Of a DNA stretch of 64,000 nt, positions 23,901-36,063 are shown piece by piece. Below the pieces are notes generated by a model. The model saw only the letters and a program-made list of their open reading frames with translations. It had not been told where the DNA came from and made no database searches. Position 1 is the first letter of the stretch. The number at the start of each line of letters is the position of its first letter. Origin of the DNA: Sipunculus nudus (taxonomy: Eukaryota; Annelida; Sipuncula; Golfingiida; Sipunculidae); contig CM049306.1 of assembly GCA_026874595.1 (NCBI GenBank), positions 63,560,019 to 63,624,018 of the forward strand, written 5' to 3'. The position numbers and the translations under genes are program-made.

Positions 23901-25539
23901 TCAAATAGTGACCACATTTAAAGTTTTTCTTAAAGTATTAAGTTTTATTATGTAGTTTAACTAATAATAAAAATCATTCTCATCTGGATTTTTATGCGGC
24001 TAAAGCTGATACTCTCAACATGGCTACAGAACAGCCAGAGAATCCTCAGACAATTTAATACAAGCACATTTAAATGATCTTTCATATAATGTGTAATTAT
24101 GGCATCTTGGTACCACTTTTGTAATGTAGTTTTCTTTAAGTAATACAATAAAGAGGTCTTGACAAGCAGGTCGACTTCATGTGCATTAATCCAGGGTAGC
24201 CCTCGATATATATCACAGTATGTGGGACCCACAAGTATTCTCTGTAGGCATGGACCTGCTCATGATAAGAAATATGGGGTGTGGCTCTGAACTGTAATAC
24301 GGACCTACTAAAATGGAGAGGTTATCTATGCCAGAAATAGGAGCTCAATCCCAGTTTTGGCAATGGCGTGCCCACAAACCTCCATTTTGGGTTTTACAAC
24401 AACAAATCAAAATATAAAACAGTATTTCTCACCGACCAGTCTTTCTCACACCCTGCATTAGATTTTAAGTCCTGTAGTTAACCAATAGCCAAAGCAGCAA
24501 ACAAACCTATGCATTCTGATTCAAGGTGCTGTAGAATTTGAAATGCAAAATACTGAACAACTTGTCACTGGTCATAGCACTGCCAGTGATCTTCCCTAAT
24601 GGTTTCAACAGATGACTAAATGTAAAAGTATACGGTATACTGACTCCCAACACCTAACATGTTTTTACAGCACTGACTGCTTTTTGATGGCAAAAGACAT
24701 GGCTTTTTACAATACAGCTTTATGCATATACTAAAACCATATCCTTGTTGGACATGTAAGATTAGCACATAGAAATAATATACAAAAAGTAACATCGGAA
24801 CTATTGTGAAAGTGTTTTACATATACGTGTATGTCAGTTTCAGAAAATGAAATATGGTTGTTTTCAGTGTGTATGTGTGTATGGTGTGAATACCCTGCAA
24901 TGACTGTGTGAGTACCAGTGACCAAGGTGTTTTCACGCATGTTGATGGTGATCAACATTTATCATACACACCATTCATCCTGTCTGTTATTGTGTGTTTA
25001 CATTATCATTCCTAATATATTTCTGTCAAACTGATGTTCATGTTTGTCTAGCATACTTAATATACATGGTTAAATATTAGTAAACACAATGATTAAACAC
25101 ATCACCCTCACTCCCAACTATAAGAAAATGTTTACCAGTTCATGGTCTGTGAAACAAGGGGGGAGGTGGGAGAGTTCATATAATATTTTCAATCATGTCT
25201 CTGATATTGAAATTATCCAACATGCACTTTTATCTAGATACTGCTGAGACATATTTTACACATGAGACATATTTTTTAACATGATATTCTGCTTTTTTGG
25301 ATGGTGTTTATAACTGTTAAACTTCCTAAATGTTGCGCTTATTTTTATTCCAATTTTAAAATTGTTCCATTCAGTGAGATGGAGGCATCCCCTGACACAC
25401 CTACCCCTTCCCTGCATCTAAGTTTTTCCATGTTCCTCGGCCTATGATGTACATGTTTACAACTTGAAGGACATGGACTATGTATGCATGTGTATATGTT
25501 ATAAAAAGAGATATTGCCATGTTGTGTTCACATGTGATG
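23901..25539 (-). other. Probable 3' UTR of the WASP-family gene
   Basis: The segment lies directly downstream (minus strand) of the WASP stop codon. It is free of the repeat families that fill the rest of the window and has an AATAAA at 23944-23949 shortly before the repeat boundary. This gives a UTR of about 1.6 kb. Inferred from position and repeat exclusion. Confidence 0.45.
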
Positions 25540-25595
25540 TTAGTCATCCCATTCATCGTCATCATCCACATCATCATCATCATCATCGTCATCAT
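25540..25595 (-). CDS. WASL: WASP/N-WASP last coding exon (acidic Arp2/3-binding tail)
   Basis: Read on the minus strand, the exon follows a good acceptor (TTTATTCAATTTTTCAG) and encodes DDDDDDDDDVDDDDEWDD then TAA at 25540-25542. An acidic run closing with the conserved Trp in DDEWDD is the signature of the WASP/N-WASP A region, which binds and activates the Arp2/3 complex in actin nucleation. The exon starts with the last two bases of a split Asp codon, exactly complementing the single G left at the donor of the upstream exon. The Asp run is encoded mostly by GAT repeats, so it is a coding microsatellite. WAVE, WASH and WHAMM tails differ at the residues around Trp. Confidence 0.88.
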
Positions 25596-26227
25596 CTGAA
25601 AAATTGAATAAATATATGAACTGGTTTACCCACACACTATATGCATAAACAAAATATTAGAATACACATCCACAAAGTATTTCAGTTAAATGAAACTAGT
25701 GCTTTCCAGAACAAAAGTTTAAAATAAGAGGAACTTGTTATTCAGAGGAGCAGCTGGGGATAATGGCAGCATGAGCAAATTTTGAAATTTTTTTCATAAA
25801 AAAGTTAACATTTGTTTAATACTTCATTAACATACATTCTTTATAAAGATGACCAATAGGTCATTTTGATCAGCTAACTAGTTTGGTTGGTAAGGGATCT
25901 ATTTTCTTAATGAAAGGAGCACTTAGTTGTTAGGCATTAAGTGAGCTGAGCAGGAGGAGGAGAGATGGCTACAAGCAGGTAATGATTAAATCAATGGAGA
26001 CTGCAACTCATTTTAGAAACACTGGTGAACATTTTTTAAGGATAAAGCAGTGTGCTCTCTACTTTATATCTTGAAACCAGAATGTTTGAATAAAGCAGAC
26101 TGACAGACTTCAAAGCACAGGGGTCAGCATCCAAATCTACCTAATTATGTAACAGGTTAACCCAAAAATTCAATGAATTGTCCAACTGCCCATGTCCTTC
26201 AACATGATTTCATTGAAACAAACATCG

Positions 26228-26580
26228 AACAAGGGACCCATGGGTCAAGGCGCTCAGCTGAATTTTGTAAAACTTTAGAAAAACAAAAATACACATATTT
26301 CTATTTTATTGTTTTTTTTTATATATTTACAACTGAAAAGTAAGGAGGAAACAGCTGTGCTATTTGGTGATAATAAAGTATTATATAAATGACTGCCAAA
26401 CTAATACTCTGAAATGACGGCCATGAAAACAAGGGACCTATGGGTCACGGTGCTCAGCTGAATTTGCCTCAGAGTTATGACAAAGACGTATAAAATGTTA
26501 GCATATAGAAAAGAGGTTAATTCTTAATACAGTTGAATTTAAAACATAATGCAAATTCTACCAGTACTATGATTTGGCAA
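26228..26580 (+). mobile_element. Two adjacent family A' 5' ends
   Basis: AACAAGGGACCCATGGGTC begins at 26228 and a second 5' terminus, AACAAGGGACCTATGGGTC, at 26428, each followed by GCTCAGCTGAA. The first fragment is 200 bp long and is cut exactly where the second begins. Neither has a 3' terminus nearby. Confidence 0.6.
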
Positions 26581-26714
26581 TATTAACTAGCTGACTTTGC
26601 ATTTGTAAGCAAATACATGTAGCCCCCCCTTGTGGCACACATTCTTTCTGTTACAGAGGCATTTCCTCAACCACCGACCCTCCCACGCACAACCGCCACC
26701 CTCTCCCTCGCCCA

Positions 26715-26935
26715 CCTTCTCCCTCACACTCCCACACCCTCTCACTCACTCCCACACCCACTCACACCCACTCACTCACACACCCACACCCTCTCACACA
26801 CCCACACCCTCTCACACACCCACACCCTCTCACACACCCACACCCTCTCACACATACACTCTCGTACACCCTCTCACATACACACCCTCTTTCACACTCA
26901 CACCCTCTCACACACACACCCTCTCACCCATACGG
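26715..26935. repeat. CACACC/CTCACA minisatellite (18-bp units)
   Basis: Repeated CTCTCACACACCCACACC units, several perfect between 26770 and 26860. The long plus-strand Pro/Thr/Ser/His frames over it are produced by the repeat. Confidence 0.85.
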
Positions 26936-27045
26936 ATGTGTGTATACTTGTGATGAGTTTCCTTTTGATGATCGTGATCCGTATAAAGTGGACTTGTGTG
27001 GCCACCTTGAGCTTATCACAAGGAAATAGTGTATGTGTGTATGAC

Positions 27046-27290
27046 CTATGAGGAGTGGGTGAATACTCTATGAGTAGAATGCAAATTCCCCATGAGCAGT
27101 GTGTGAAAGCCCTGAGAGCAGTGTGAGAATACAATATGAGTACAGTGTAAATGCCCTCTGAGCAGTCGGTGAATGCCTTTTGAGCAGTGTGCAAATGTCC
27201 TACGAGCAGTGTGTAGTAATCTATGAGCATTGTGTAATAGCCTTATGAGCATTGTGCAAATACGCTTTGAGCAGTATGTGGATGTAAACA
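27046..27290. repeat. Degenerate minisatellite, ~25-bp units
   Basis: About ten units resembling ATGAGCAGTGTGTGAATGCC with 20-30% divergence between neighbours. It starts soon after the CA-rich minisatellite. No coding meaning. Confidence 0.75.
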
Positions 27291-27299
27291 CCAGAGCCA

Positions 27300-27805
27300 T
27301 ATATGTATGTACATCTGTATTTGTTTGGTGACCTGTATAGCTAGCCCAAGAGAGCTAAAGAATGCAGCTAATCATGGCTCTTGTTACACAGAAGCATGTC
27401 CTAGGCATTTGATCTCTTACCACCAGATGTCATACAAGGACAATGAATGAAATAATACTGCATACAAAGAGTGTACACATTTTGTGTGCCCTTTTTTGGA
27501 TGGTTTCCTTATGATTGGGTTTCAAATCAGAGTCGCACAATCATCAGAAAGGCAAAATTTGCGGTTTTACAGACCTTCCTTGTGATGACCTTATCACAAG
27601 GAAAACAAACAAATTTGTGGAATTAATGTCCCCACTTTTGGTTCTTGTTGTTTTTCATGCTTGATAACTTGAATCAAATTTTCAACTAGATCGATTTCCC
27701 GACAATTAATCACCCCATCCCCCTTTAAGAATACCTTGAACCACTCCAGAGATATAAGAAATTTTCACATAAAGCACATGTAAAGATAAACGCCACACCA
27801 AAACG
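27300..27805. other. Intronic sequence, little recognised
   Basis: A stretch near 27598-27665 (AACAAACAAATTTGTGGAAT and TTTTTCATGCTTGATAA) matches 20399-20460 and is a repeat fragment. The remainder has no recognised feature. Confidence 0.4.
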
Positions 27806-28915
27806 ATTGCAGATGGCACCACCAGTCTTGAGTAAAAGATGGAGGAGTCCAAGATCTATGGATATGCACAATTTCAGGCTAATAGGGCAAATCACTCCTC
27901 AGAAAAGGTCATTAATTTATTCTACAAAAACAGGAAGGAAGGTGGCGCCACCTGTCTGGTTTACTAGAAAACTTTCAAAGATGGATGGACATGCTGAATT
28001 TCACTTTTCAGACCAATACCTTGCAACACTCTTGAGATATGAACAATTTTCACCAAAAGCAAAGGTACAGATGGACGCCACACAATTACGATTGCAGATG
28101 GCGCCACCAATCTTGAATACAAGATGGAGGTATCCAAGATCAATGGACATACACAATCTGTCAATTAATTTTAGACTTAAAATGCTCACAGTACTGTCAA
28201 GTGGCAATGATGGGGTATTAAAAGGCCCGAAAACAAGAAAAGGACAGAAGGTGGAGCCACCTGTCTTCTGCAGAAGACAAAGCTATCAAGGATTTTTGGT
28301 CAATTTGATTTTTGGACCAATCCATGCATCCCTTATTGAGATATTTATGATTTTGTGTGATTTTCACCATAAATGGCAATATTCTGGGTCAAGGCCACTC
28401 TCATAGGAAAGGTCATGACCCAAATTTAAATATACATCATCCCATAACCCATGTCTATGTGTATGCATAATATGAAAGAAATCTGTCCATTAGTTTTTGA
28501 CATATAATGCTCACAGTACTGTTAAGTGGCAATGACGGGGGTTTTAAACGGCAGAAAAACAAGAAAGGAAAACAGGTGGCGCCACCAGTTTCTGGTACAT
28601 GACAACACTATCAAAGATCTTTGGTCAAGTTGGTTTTTGGATCAATGCATGCAAGATTTCTTGAGATATTTAAGAATTTGTAGGATTTTCCCCAAACTGG
28701 ACTTATTCAAGGTCAAGGACACTCTCCTAGCAAAGGTCATGACCTCATTTTAAATAGGCTTTGTCCTCTGAACCCTATCTATATACATGTCAAGTTTGGT
28801 AAAGATCTGTGAAATATATTTTGAGTAATAGCGTCAAAACAAAATCTCTGCGCCAGCACCAGTGGCAGCGCTACCGTGCTTAACCATAGTATCCCGATTT
28901 GTCTGGGGATACAAT
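27806..28915 (+). mobile_element. Family E element, 5'-truncated, with B-like palindrome units
   Basis: The first part has units of about 130-150 bp with GATGGCRCCACC palindromes (27812, 27943, 28098). It then matches the E core at 6000-6720, including AAGTGGCAATGATGGGGTAT and GGTCATGACC. It ends with a hairpin GTATCCC..GGGGATAC at 28889-28912. The 199-codon plus-strand frame here contains no known domain and runs across repeat units. Confidence 0.55.
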
Positions 28916-28918
28916 AAT

Positions 28919-29120
28919 TCTGAGGGGTACTTCTGAGCCCCATAGCTTGGAGGATATAGGTAACAGGTTTCCAAGGAGATTTTTCCTGGACCTCCCTCTT
29001 TGTCAAGTTAGAAGATTCTAGGTCCAGTAGTTATGATTTGTGCCCTGTTAACGGACCGACAGACAGACAGAAAGGGTGATCGCTATAGCTCAGATGACTT
29101 TCACTCTGCTGAGCTAAAAA
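28919..29120 (+). mobile_element. Family C 3' end fragment
   Basis: One family C unit (GTTTCCAAGGAGATTT, TAGAAGATTCTAGGTCCAGT), then ACGGACCGACAGACAGACAG, GTGATCGCTATAGCTCAGAT and CTGAGCTAAAAA. It links the family C array to the family A-type terminus. Confidence 0.6.
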
Positions 29121-30393
29121 TGCATAAATATTCCCAAAAATTCAGGTGGCACCACCAGTCTGCAGGAACTGATGAAACACTCCATGATGAATATGCACAC
29201 AAAGAATTATGATGATCAAGGTATTAGTTGTTCAGATAATGGAGCTTTTGTATCAAATTTTTTAAATATTCTCGTAGGACTTCTGTGCCCCATAGCTCTG
29301 AGGATTTGGGAAGCACAGACCTTAATTAAGATTTCCAAGGAGATTTTTTTTCATGGACCTCCCCAGATGCAAGTATGAAGATTCAACATCCAATGGTTAA
29401 TATTTGTGCCCTGTTAACAGATGACCACATCTCTGAAGGTCTCAAAAACAGAAAAAATCATAAAAATTTGAAAAAATAGAGTAGATATCAAAATTCCTCT
29501 GTAATCAGATACACTGTTCACAGATACACTGTGCAAAATTCATTGTAGGTGGCGACACCTGTCTTGTGAAAGAGAAAGCCATCAAAGACACATAGACAGG
29601 TCAAAATATCAGGCCAATACATCAAAATTACCTTGAGTCTGATGCATGGGGCTGACTTGGCTTAGGTGAGAAAGGCAGGTGCCCCCGAGTGAACTGTGAC
29701 AAATTTGCTGGCTCAGGCTACTGCACTGAGTGAACTCATGACCTGCACCTGGCTAGACTGAGTGAACTTTTGACCTGTACCTGGCTGCACTGAATGAACT
29801 CTTGACCTGTTGCATCATCTGACACAGTTGGCAGTCTGCCAAAGCTATAAATAGATCCAGATTGACCTTTTGTCTGTTGCCAAATCTGAAATAGTAGCCA
29901 CACCATTGCATAAGCTCACAGATGGCTCCACATGCAGCCCTGAGGGACATGACACCCATCAGGTGATCACATGGTGCCCATGAGGTGTTCACAAGTCATC
30001 CATGAGGTGATCACATGCCTTGTGCTTGGTTGCACTGACTGAACTCTTGACCTATAACTGGCTGCACTGAATGAACTCTTGATCTGTTGCCAAATCTGAA
30101 ACAGTTGGTAGTTTCTCAACCTATTTAAATATACAGACACATTCTTGGCCTGTTGGTAAATCTGTTTACACATACTGAAAAAGTTTGGCTAAAATGCTTT
30201 TTTTTTTCAAGCTGACATATTCATAAACTTTTTGTCAAAATATCTAGAATAATAAAAGATGCAGTTCTTTCATTGTTAAAGGTCCAATAATTCTGCCAAG
30301 AATCGTTCAAAAAAACTTGAACAAAGGCCACCTAAGAATAATTTTTGTGCAATGTTACAGAAGTTTTAATTGAAACAATAATTTGTAGAAGAA
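29121..30393 (+). mobile_element. Family B fragment, left of the LINE insertion
   Basis: Contains family C-like units (29270-29420) followed by family B sequence: AGGTGGCGACACCTGTCTTG near 29547, TTTGGCAGACTG-type blocks and repeated ATGAGGTGATCACATG. It continues on the far side of the LINE at 36075; 20160-20300 and 50270-50450 show the uninterrupted relatives. Confidence 0.55.
30383..30393. repeat. LINE target-site duplication, left copy
   Basis: TTGTAGAAGAA is present here and again at 36064-36074, directly flanking the element. The related family B copy at 20243-20255 has TTTTGCAGAAGAAGA at the same place, confirming that this is host sequence. Confidence 0.85.
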
Positions 30394-30503
30394 GACTTCC
30401 GGTTGACATGGCGCAGTGAGCAGACACGCTATGCTTGAGCTCTGGCAGTGACGATTATTGAACAGGTGTTTTTCAGGATTACCAGGACAGAAACTGTTAA
30501 AAA

Positions 30504-31445
30504 ATGCCAAGAAATAGGAAGAATAAACAAAAGGACAGTAAAGGGAATAATACTCTGGATAGTTTTGTCAGTGTACAGGGAGAAAATGAGGAGTAGAGTC
30601 AGTCTGACCACACTGAAGCGGTCATGTCGGACGACGATCCAGGTGAGCAATCCCTTCCCGGTGAACCGAGTCCAGCCCCCAGTGCCACACTCCAACAGTA
30701 TATAGCAAAAAACAGTAAATGATTCAACTAAGGCAATCTTAGAAGCATTTCACAAATTTGAAAAGAAATTAGAAGATAAAGTGGCAAAATTAGAGAACCA
30801 GGTTACAAATTTGGTCTCTGAAAGTAAAATATCAGAAAAGAAGGTTGAAGAACTAGTTGACAGTTTAGAACATTCACAAGGGTCAATAAGTGAAATGGAA
30901 AAACGGCTGGAAAGTGTTTTGTCAGAAAATGAAACATTAAAATGTGACGTGGAGAACCTGGTAAAAGAAAATATGAATCTGTCCCAAACAATTAAAAAAC
31001 TTGAAGAAAATATGGAGAATAAACTAAATGAACTTGAAAGACACTCACGTGAATATAACATAAGGATATCAGGAGTGAAAGAAAACAAAAGCGAGGACTG
31101 TAAAAAAATTGTAGCTGAAATTATAGCAAGAGAGAAATTATTGGGGGAAACCACGATGCAGGGCACAGAGTTGGCGTACAAAAAAACTGGTGTTCCTCGA
31201 CACATAATAGAGAGACTTTTCAGTCGCCCAGTCCGAAATGCGTTGGTCAAAGGAGCAAAAACCGCAATGAACAAAGGACCATTGCGTTTGTTTGAGGACC
31301 TCACAGCGCGTGATTACCAACTGAAACGTCAGGCCAAAGCACAAATGACTGAGGCCTTCAAAAAAAAAAGAAACGTTCAAGATTTTGGCATGGAAAACTT
31401 TTCATTGAGGATGCAGAGGTGCCAATTAAAACAACTTTGGCCTAA
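30504..31445 (+). pseudogene. LINE ORF1 (L1 ORF1p-like RNA-binding protein), broken
   Basis: The first good start is ATG at 30504 (MPRNRKNKQKDSKG). An in-frame TAG occurs at 30594 and a one-base frameshift near 30720. From 30721 a long charged coiled coil follows (VAKLENQVTNLVSES to ENMENKLNELERHSR), then the RRM-like start YNIRISGVKENKSED and a C-terminal domain with KTGVPRH, RPVRNALVKGAK and LFEDLTARD. A change in the A10 run near 31364 shifts the end; the alternative frame continues FWHGKLFIEDAEVP to TAA at 31443. In L1 this protein trimerises and binds the element RNA. Confidence 0.8.
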
Positions 31446-32089
31446 AGCTTGTTACATTATGACGTTTCTAATTAACAAACATGCAAGTGAGCCGGTTTTG
31501 ACACGTTAACACACGTCATACATCCAAATCCAGTAGGAGCTAGTGTGATTACGAGCACGCGGTTTGGCGCCACACGTGCAGTCTAGTGACAGAAACGCTA
31601 GTCGGAAAGCTTCGTCTACCTTCGGGAATTAGAGACTGACTATTGCCGGGGAGTGCCGGGGCCTGCCGGGACTGGTGCCCCACTCTATTCTGGCCCTTAG
31701 CCAAGCATGATGGAGCGGGGTACCAGTCTGGGGATTACCTGGGTATTTCCGCTGCGTAGGAGAGACTGTTATTCTTATGTGTGTAACTTATTATCGCCTT
31801 CACAAACAAGCCATCTGACACGGCACGGCGTGACGACGGAAACAGGACGTCATGTTTTATTTCAGACTTACGAGACTGTCTGGAAGATGGGTAATTACTG
31901 TCGTTGTTATTTCTTGTATTATTTATGTTGGTACAAACACTCTAAATTACATTTTTCGCACTCTTTTTGTAACTAGTAGATGCTCAAGAAAGACAAATTT
32001 TCTTGGCAAGGCCCTTGCTTTTGTATTTTTAATCTTAGTTGATTATGTGTGTGTTCTATTGAATTTTAGAGATATCTTAATAGTATACT
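31446..32089 (+). other. LINE inter-ORF spacer
   Basis: This 644-bp spacer between ORF1 and ORF2 is richer in CpG than its surroundings and has a CCGGGGAGTGCCGGGGCCTG stretch near 31646. Frames across it encode nothing recognisable. Its length is large for an L1-like element and may indicate an internal promoter, but this is not shown. Confidence 0.5.
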
Positions 32090-35000
32090 ATGGATGTAAT
32101 TAAGATACTGACTTTGAATGTTAGAGGGTTGGCAGAGTACAAGAAGCGACGCGAAGTTTTCCATTGGCTGAATAAAAGGGACGACCAGGTCATTCTTTTG
32201 CAGGAAACTCATAGTTCAAAGAATATGGAAGTTTCTGGCAAGCTGAATGGGGAGGTAAGGTCCTGTTTTCTCATGGGCAGGGGAATGCCAGAGGGGTGTG
32301 TATTCTCATTAAAAATGGTTCAGATATAGTAATTAAAGATGTTGTTAGGGACGAAAATGGTAGATTTTTGGCATGTAGTATTATATTAGGAGACCATAAG
32401 GTTACACTTGCTGTTATATATGGACCAAATGATGATCAGTTTACTTTTTTTCAACAAATGTTGGAGAAAATAGATAGTCTGGGAAATGAGAAATGTATAT
32501 TAGCTGGTGACTTTAATTTGGTTATGGAGCAAGATAAAGATAAATTAGGAAGCCATAGAATCACACACAAACAATCAAGGAAAATACTGAAAGATTGGTG
32601 TAGCAGCCACAGTATAGAGGATGTGTGGAGATATTTACACCCAGATAAGAGAGAGTACACATGGACTCGTTCAAACCCAACCCCTGCATCAAGTAGATTG
32701 GATTATTTTTTAACCTCTAAGAGTGTGAGAATTTTTGTTGAGCATGTGCAGATTCAAAATAGCTATAAGAGTGACCATTTAGCCGTTCAACTATCTCTTA
32801 AGACTTCAGTCAATAAATGGGGTTCTGGCTTTTGGAAGCTGAACTGCTCTCTTTTGGATGATGAAGAGTATGTTAATACTATTAATTCAAATATTGATTC
32901 AGTTATAGATGAAAACCCACACACAGACCCAAGTTTGTTATGGGATACTGTAAAGTGTAGAATCAGGGGTGCCTCAATAAAGTATTCATCAGAAAAAAAA
33001 CGCCACATTAAAAATGAAATGTTGTCAGTTGAAAAAGAAATGATCAAATTATTGCCGAAAGTGCAGGATGGAGATTTATTTTCAAAAGAAAAATATAATA
33101 TTCTGAAAAGTAAATTTGAGAAATTAATTGAAGGTAAAACAGCTGGAGCCATTATTCGAAGTAAAGTATCATGGTATGAAGATGGTGAAAAACCAACAAA
33201 GTATTTTTTGAATTTGGAGAAAAGGAATTTCAATAAAAAGGCTATTCACAAGCTTTGTACCAATGATGTAAGAGAAATTGAAAATACAAACCTGTTATTA
33301 GAGGAAATGCAAAATTATTATCAAAATATTTATAGCTCCAAAGTGTGTGATGAAAAAAATATTGATTTTAGTTCTTCTTATATTAAAAAGATAGATGAAT
33401 GTACAAGAGATTTACTAGAAAAAGATATCACAGAAGAAGAGATAATAAAAATAATAAAATCATTTAGTAAAAATAAAACCCCAGGGACTGATGGTCTCCC
33501 AATAGAATTTTATTTAAAATTCTGGGAGAAAATAAAAAGAATGTTTATGGAGATGGTCCAATACATATTCAAAACAGGAAATATGGGTATTACACAGAAA
33601 CAAGGTATAATCACTGTAATCCCTAAAGCAGGTAAAGATACTAAGCAAATAAAAAATTGGAGACCAATATCACTACTCAATACTGATTATAAAATTTTGG
33701 CAAAATGCATTTCTCATCGATTAAAGAGTACATTAAACAATATAATTCATCATGATCAATCAGGTTTTATTAAAGGAAGATACATAGGAGAAAATATTAA
33801 TAAAATAACATCTATCATGCATCTGGCACAAACTAAACAAATAGAAACTTATCTTATGTCTGTGGACCTAGAAAAAGCTTTTGATTTTTTAGAACATAAT
33901 TTTATAAAAAAAACTTTGGAGATTTTTAATTTTGGGCCAAATATCATAAACTGGGTGAATACTCTGTATACAGATGTGTCTTCATGTGTTATTAATAATG
34001 GGTGGTTTTCAAGATTCTTTAAAGTTACTAGGGGGGTTAGACAGGGATGCCCACTTTCACCATATTTATTTCTAATGGCAATTGAAATTTTAGCAGAAAA
34101 TATACGACAAAATAAAAATATTAAAGGTTTTATACATATGGGAAAAGAATATAAGATTACACAATACGCTGATGATATGTCACTATTTATAACTGGAGGT
34201 GTTAAGTCAATTAAAGCAGTGCTAAAAGAATTTGAAGAATTTCATAGGATATCAGGTTTAAAAATAAATAAAGATAAAACGTCAGTTAAACCATTAGGAA
34301 ACTGTTGTAGGCTTAAAAATAATGAAAAAATAATAACAGACCTAGGCATATTGTTTACGAGAGAACCAGTTTCAGTTTTAGGAATAACAATAAGTGAAGA
34401 TTGGAAAGAAATGATAGATATTAATTATAATAAACAATTAAAAAAGACTGAAAATATATTAAACCTGTGGTCAAGTCGAAAATTGTCTCCCCTTGGTAAA
34501 ATAACAATTATAAAGTCACAACTGATACCACAGCTAGTCTACATAATGTCTGTCCTTCCAAGTCCCTCAGAGCAATTTTATGCAAATCTTAAATCTAAAT
34601 TCTTTAAATTCATTTGGAATGGAGGGGCTGATAAAATTAATAGGAATATAATGTATAACTGGAAAGATAGAGGTGGACTGGCTATGGTTCACCTTGAGAG
34701 TAAAAATATTTCACTGAAAACAAATTGGATAAAAAGGTTGTTTGTAGGAAATGAACTGAAACCTTGGACAGAATTAGTTTTAAATGATATGAAGGAAAAA
34801 ATTGTATATATATTAGAAGGGAATATTAATGCCCAAGATATTCAGAAACTTATGTCAAAATGTAGTCCTTTTTGGTGTGAGGTTTTTTCCAGTTGGGCAT
34901 TATACCATTTCGAACCAGAAGATAAAATAAGCAGTCTGTTAGATCAAGCAATATGGTTCAATTCTTATATTAAAATTGACCACAAAATGGTTTACATAAG

Positions 35001-35851
35001 AACAATGGCAGAGAAAGGAATAAAATTTATAAGAGATATTGTAATTAATGATAAAGGTGAAACTAGATTTTGTAATTTTGATGAATGTTGCAAAATATTT
35101 GATTGTAAACCAAATATTTTAGAGTATTATGGGTTAGTGAGCGCAATACCACTAGCCTGGAAAGAACATATTCAAAAGATTGAAAATATAAACAATTCAG
35201 ATAAAGTAGCATTTCTTCAAATATTAAATAAACAAACTTTTTTCAAAGCAAATTTATGAAAAGGTTCTGAAAACTATTTCTGCAGAACCTTGTAATATAT
35301 GCAATAAATGGAAAGCAGAACTAGGTGTGACAGAGGAATATATAATGCAGTCCTTTAAAGAGATATATACAATTACAATCGATAGCAAGCTCAGATACTT
35401 TCAGTTTAGAGTTTTACACAGAAAACTGACTCTAAATCCTTTCCTGGTTAAAATTAAAAAACAGACAGATGCTTTATGTTCCTTTTGTAAGACAGAGTCT
35501 GAAACAATTTGTCATTTGTTCTGGCTTTGCAAAAAGAGTCGAAGTTTATGGAAGAGTCTGAGTGAGATTTTAGACGGTGAACAAGAATTTTGTGAAGGGA
35601 AAAAACTGGATTTTAAAGGTATTATATTTAATCAATACGAATCACACAGTGTGAATATGGTGGTTTTGTCAGTTAACAGATTTATATATGTATGCAGATG
35701 CCAGCATCAGGAACCAAATATATTAAGCTGTTTAAACTATATTAAATCTATTGAAGATATAGAAAAAAGGATAGCCAAGAAAAGTGGAAAGACTCAGATA
35801 CATAAAGAGAAGTGGGGTAACATAATACAAAGAGTGGATACTTACATTTAA
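32090..35851 (+). pseudogene. LINE ORF2 (AP endonuclease-reverse transcriptase), two frameshifts
   Basis: The start ATG at 32090 gives MDVIKILTLNVRGL. Endonuclease residues are visible in LNVRGL, QETHS, IYGPN, GDFNLV, SRLDYF and SDHLAV. A one-base loss near 32232 shifts the frame before WGGKVLFSHGQGNARG. The RT spans about 33470-34200 with WRPISLLN, SGFIKGRYIGENI, MSVDLEKAFD, RGVRQGCPLSPYLF and the catalytic YADD. The C-terminal part has FIWNGG and DRGGLAM. A second shift lies in a T-run near 35243; the continuing frame ends with a CCHC-type CSFCKTESETICHLFWLC and TAA after 35848. Domain order and motifs are of the L1/Tx1 group. Confidence 0.9.
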
Positions 35852-35877
35852 AATAGATTAAATTAGCACTAGATCTG

Positions 35878-35911
<34 letters not shown>

Positions 35912-36063
35912 ATTCATTTTCTCTTACAGATACGTACCATTTTGTGTTACGGTTTTGCGTAGTTGTGTGACTTTGTGTGTCCTTGATGTCTTGTATGTAA
36001 TGTATCATGTTGTTTTTTATGTTCATGTTAATAAATTGTTTTGTCAATAAAAAAAAAAAAAAA

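Larger units (their letters stand above)
30394..36063 (+). mobile_element. Near-complete L1/Tx1-type LINE (5.67 kb)
   Basis: The element starts GACTTCCGGTTGACATGG and ends with a 15-A tail after AATAAATTGTTTTGTC, between two copies of an 11-bp duplication. It has an L1-like ORF1, an unusually long 645-bp spacer, and ORF2 with an AP endonuclease, reverse transcriptase and C-terminal CCHC motif. An AT microsatellite lies in the 3' UTR (35879-35911). It is inserted antisense in the last intron of the WASP gene. The few disabling changes are mainly single-base, mostly in homopolymers, so the insertion is young or some breaks are sequencing errors. Confidence 0.92.

Noticed and set aside
25401-25595. 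64-codon minus-strand frame rich in Met
   Set aside because: Wrong frame of the GAT repeat; the WASP tail uses the GAT/Asp frame with a splice acceptor.
26630-27051. Two plus-strand Pro/Ser/Thr/His-rich frames, considered as a WASP proline-rich exon
   Set aside because: Generated by the 18-bp CACACC minisatellite and on the strand opposite to the WASP gene.
27807-28406. 199-codon plus-strand frame
   Set aside because: Runs across several tandem repeat units of families B and E, shows no domain, and homologous units elsewhere are closed.
30448-30705. 85-codon frame at the start of the LINE
   Set aside because: The overlapping frame from 30504 fits the ORF1 N-terminus better; this is an out-of-frame reading.
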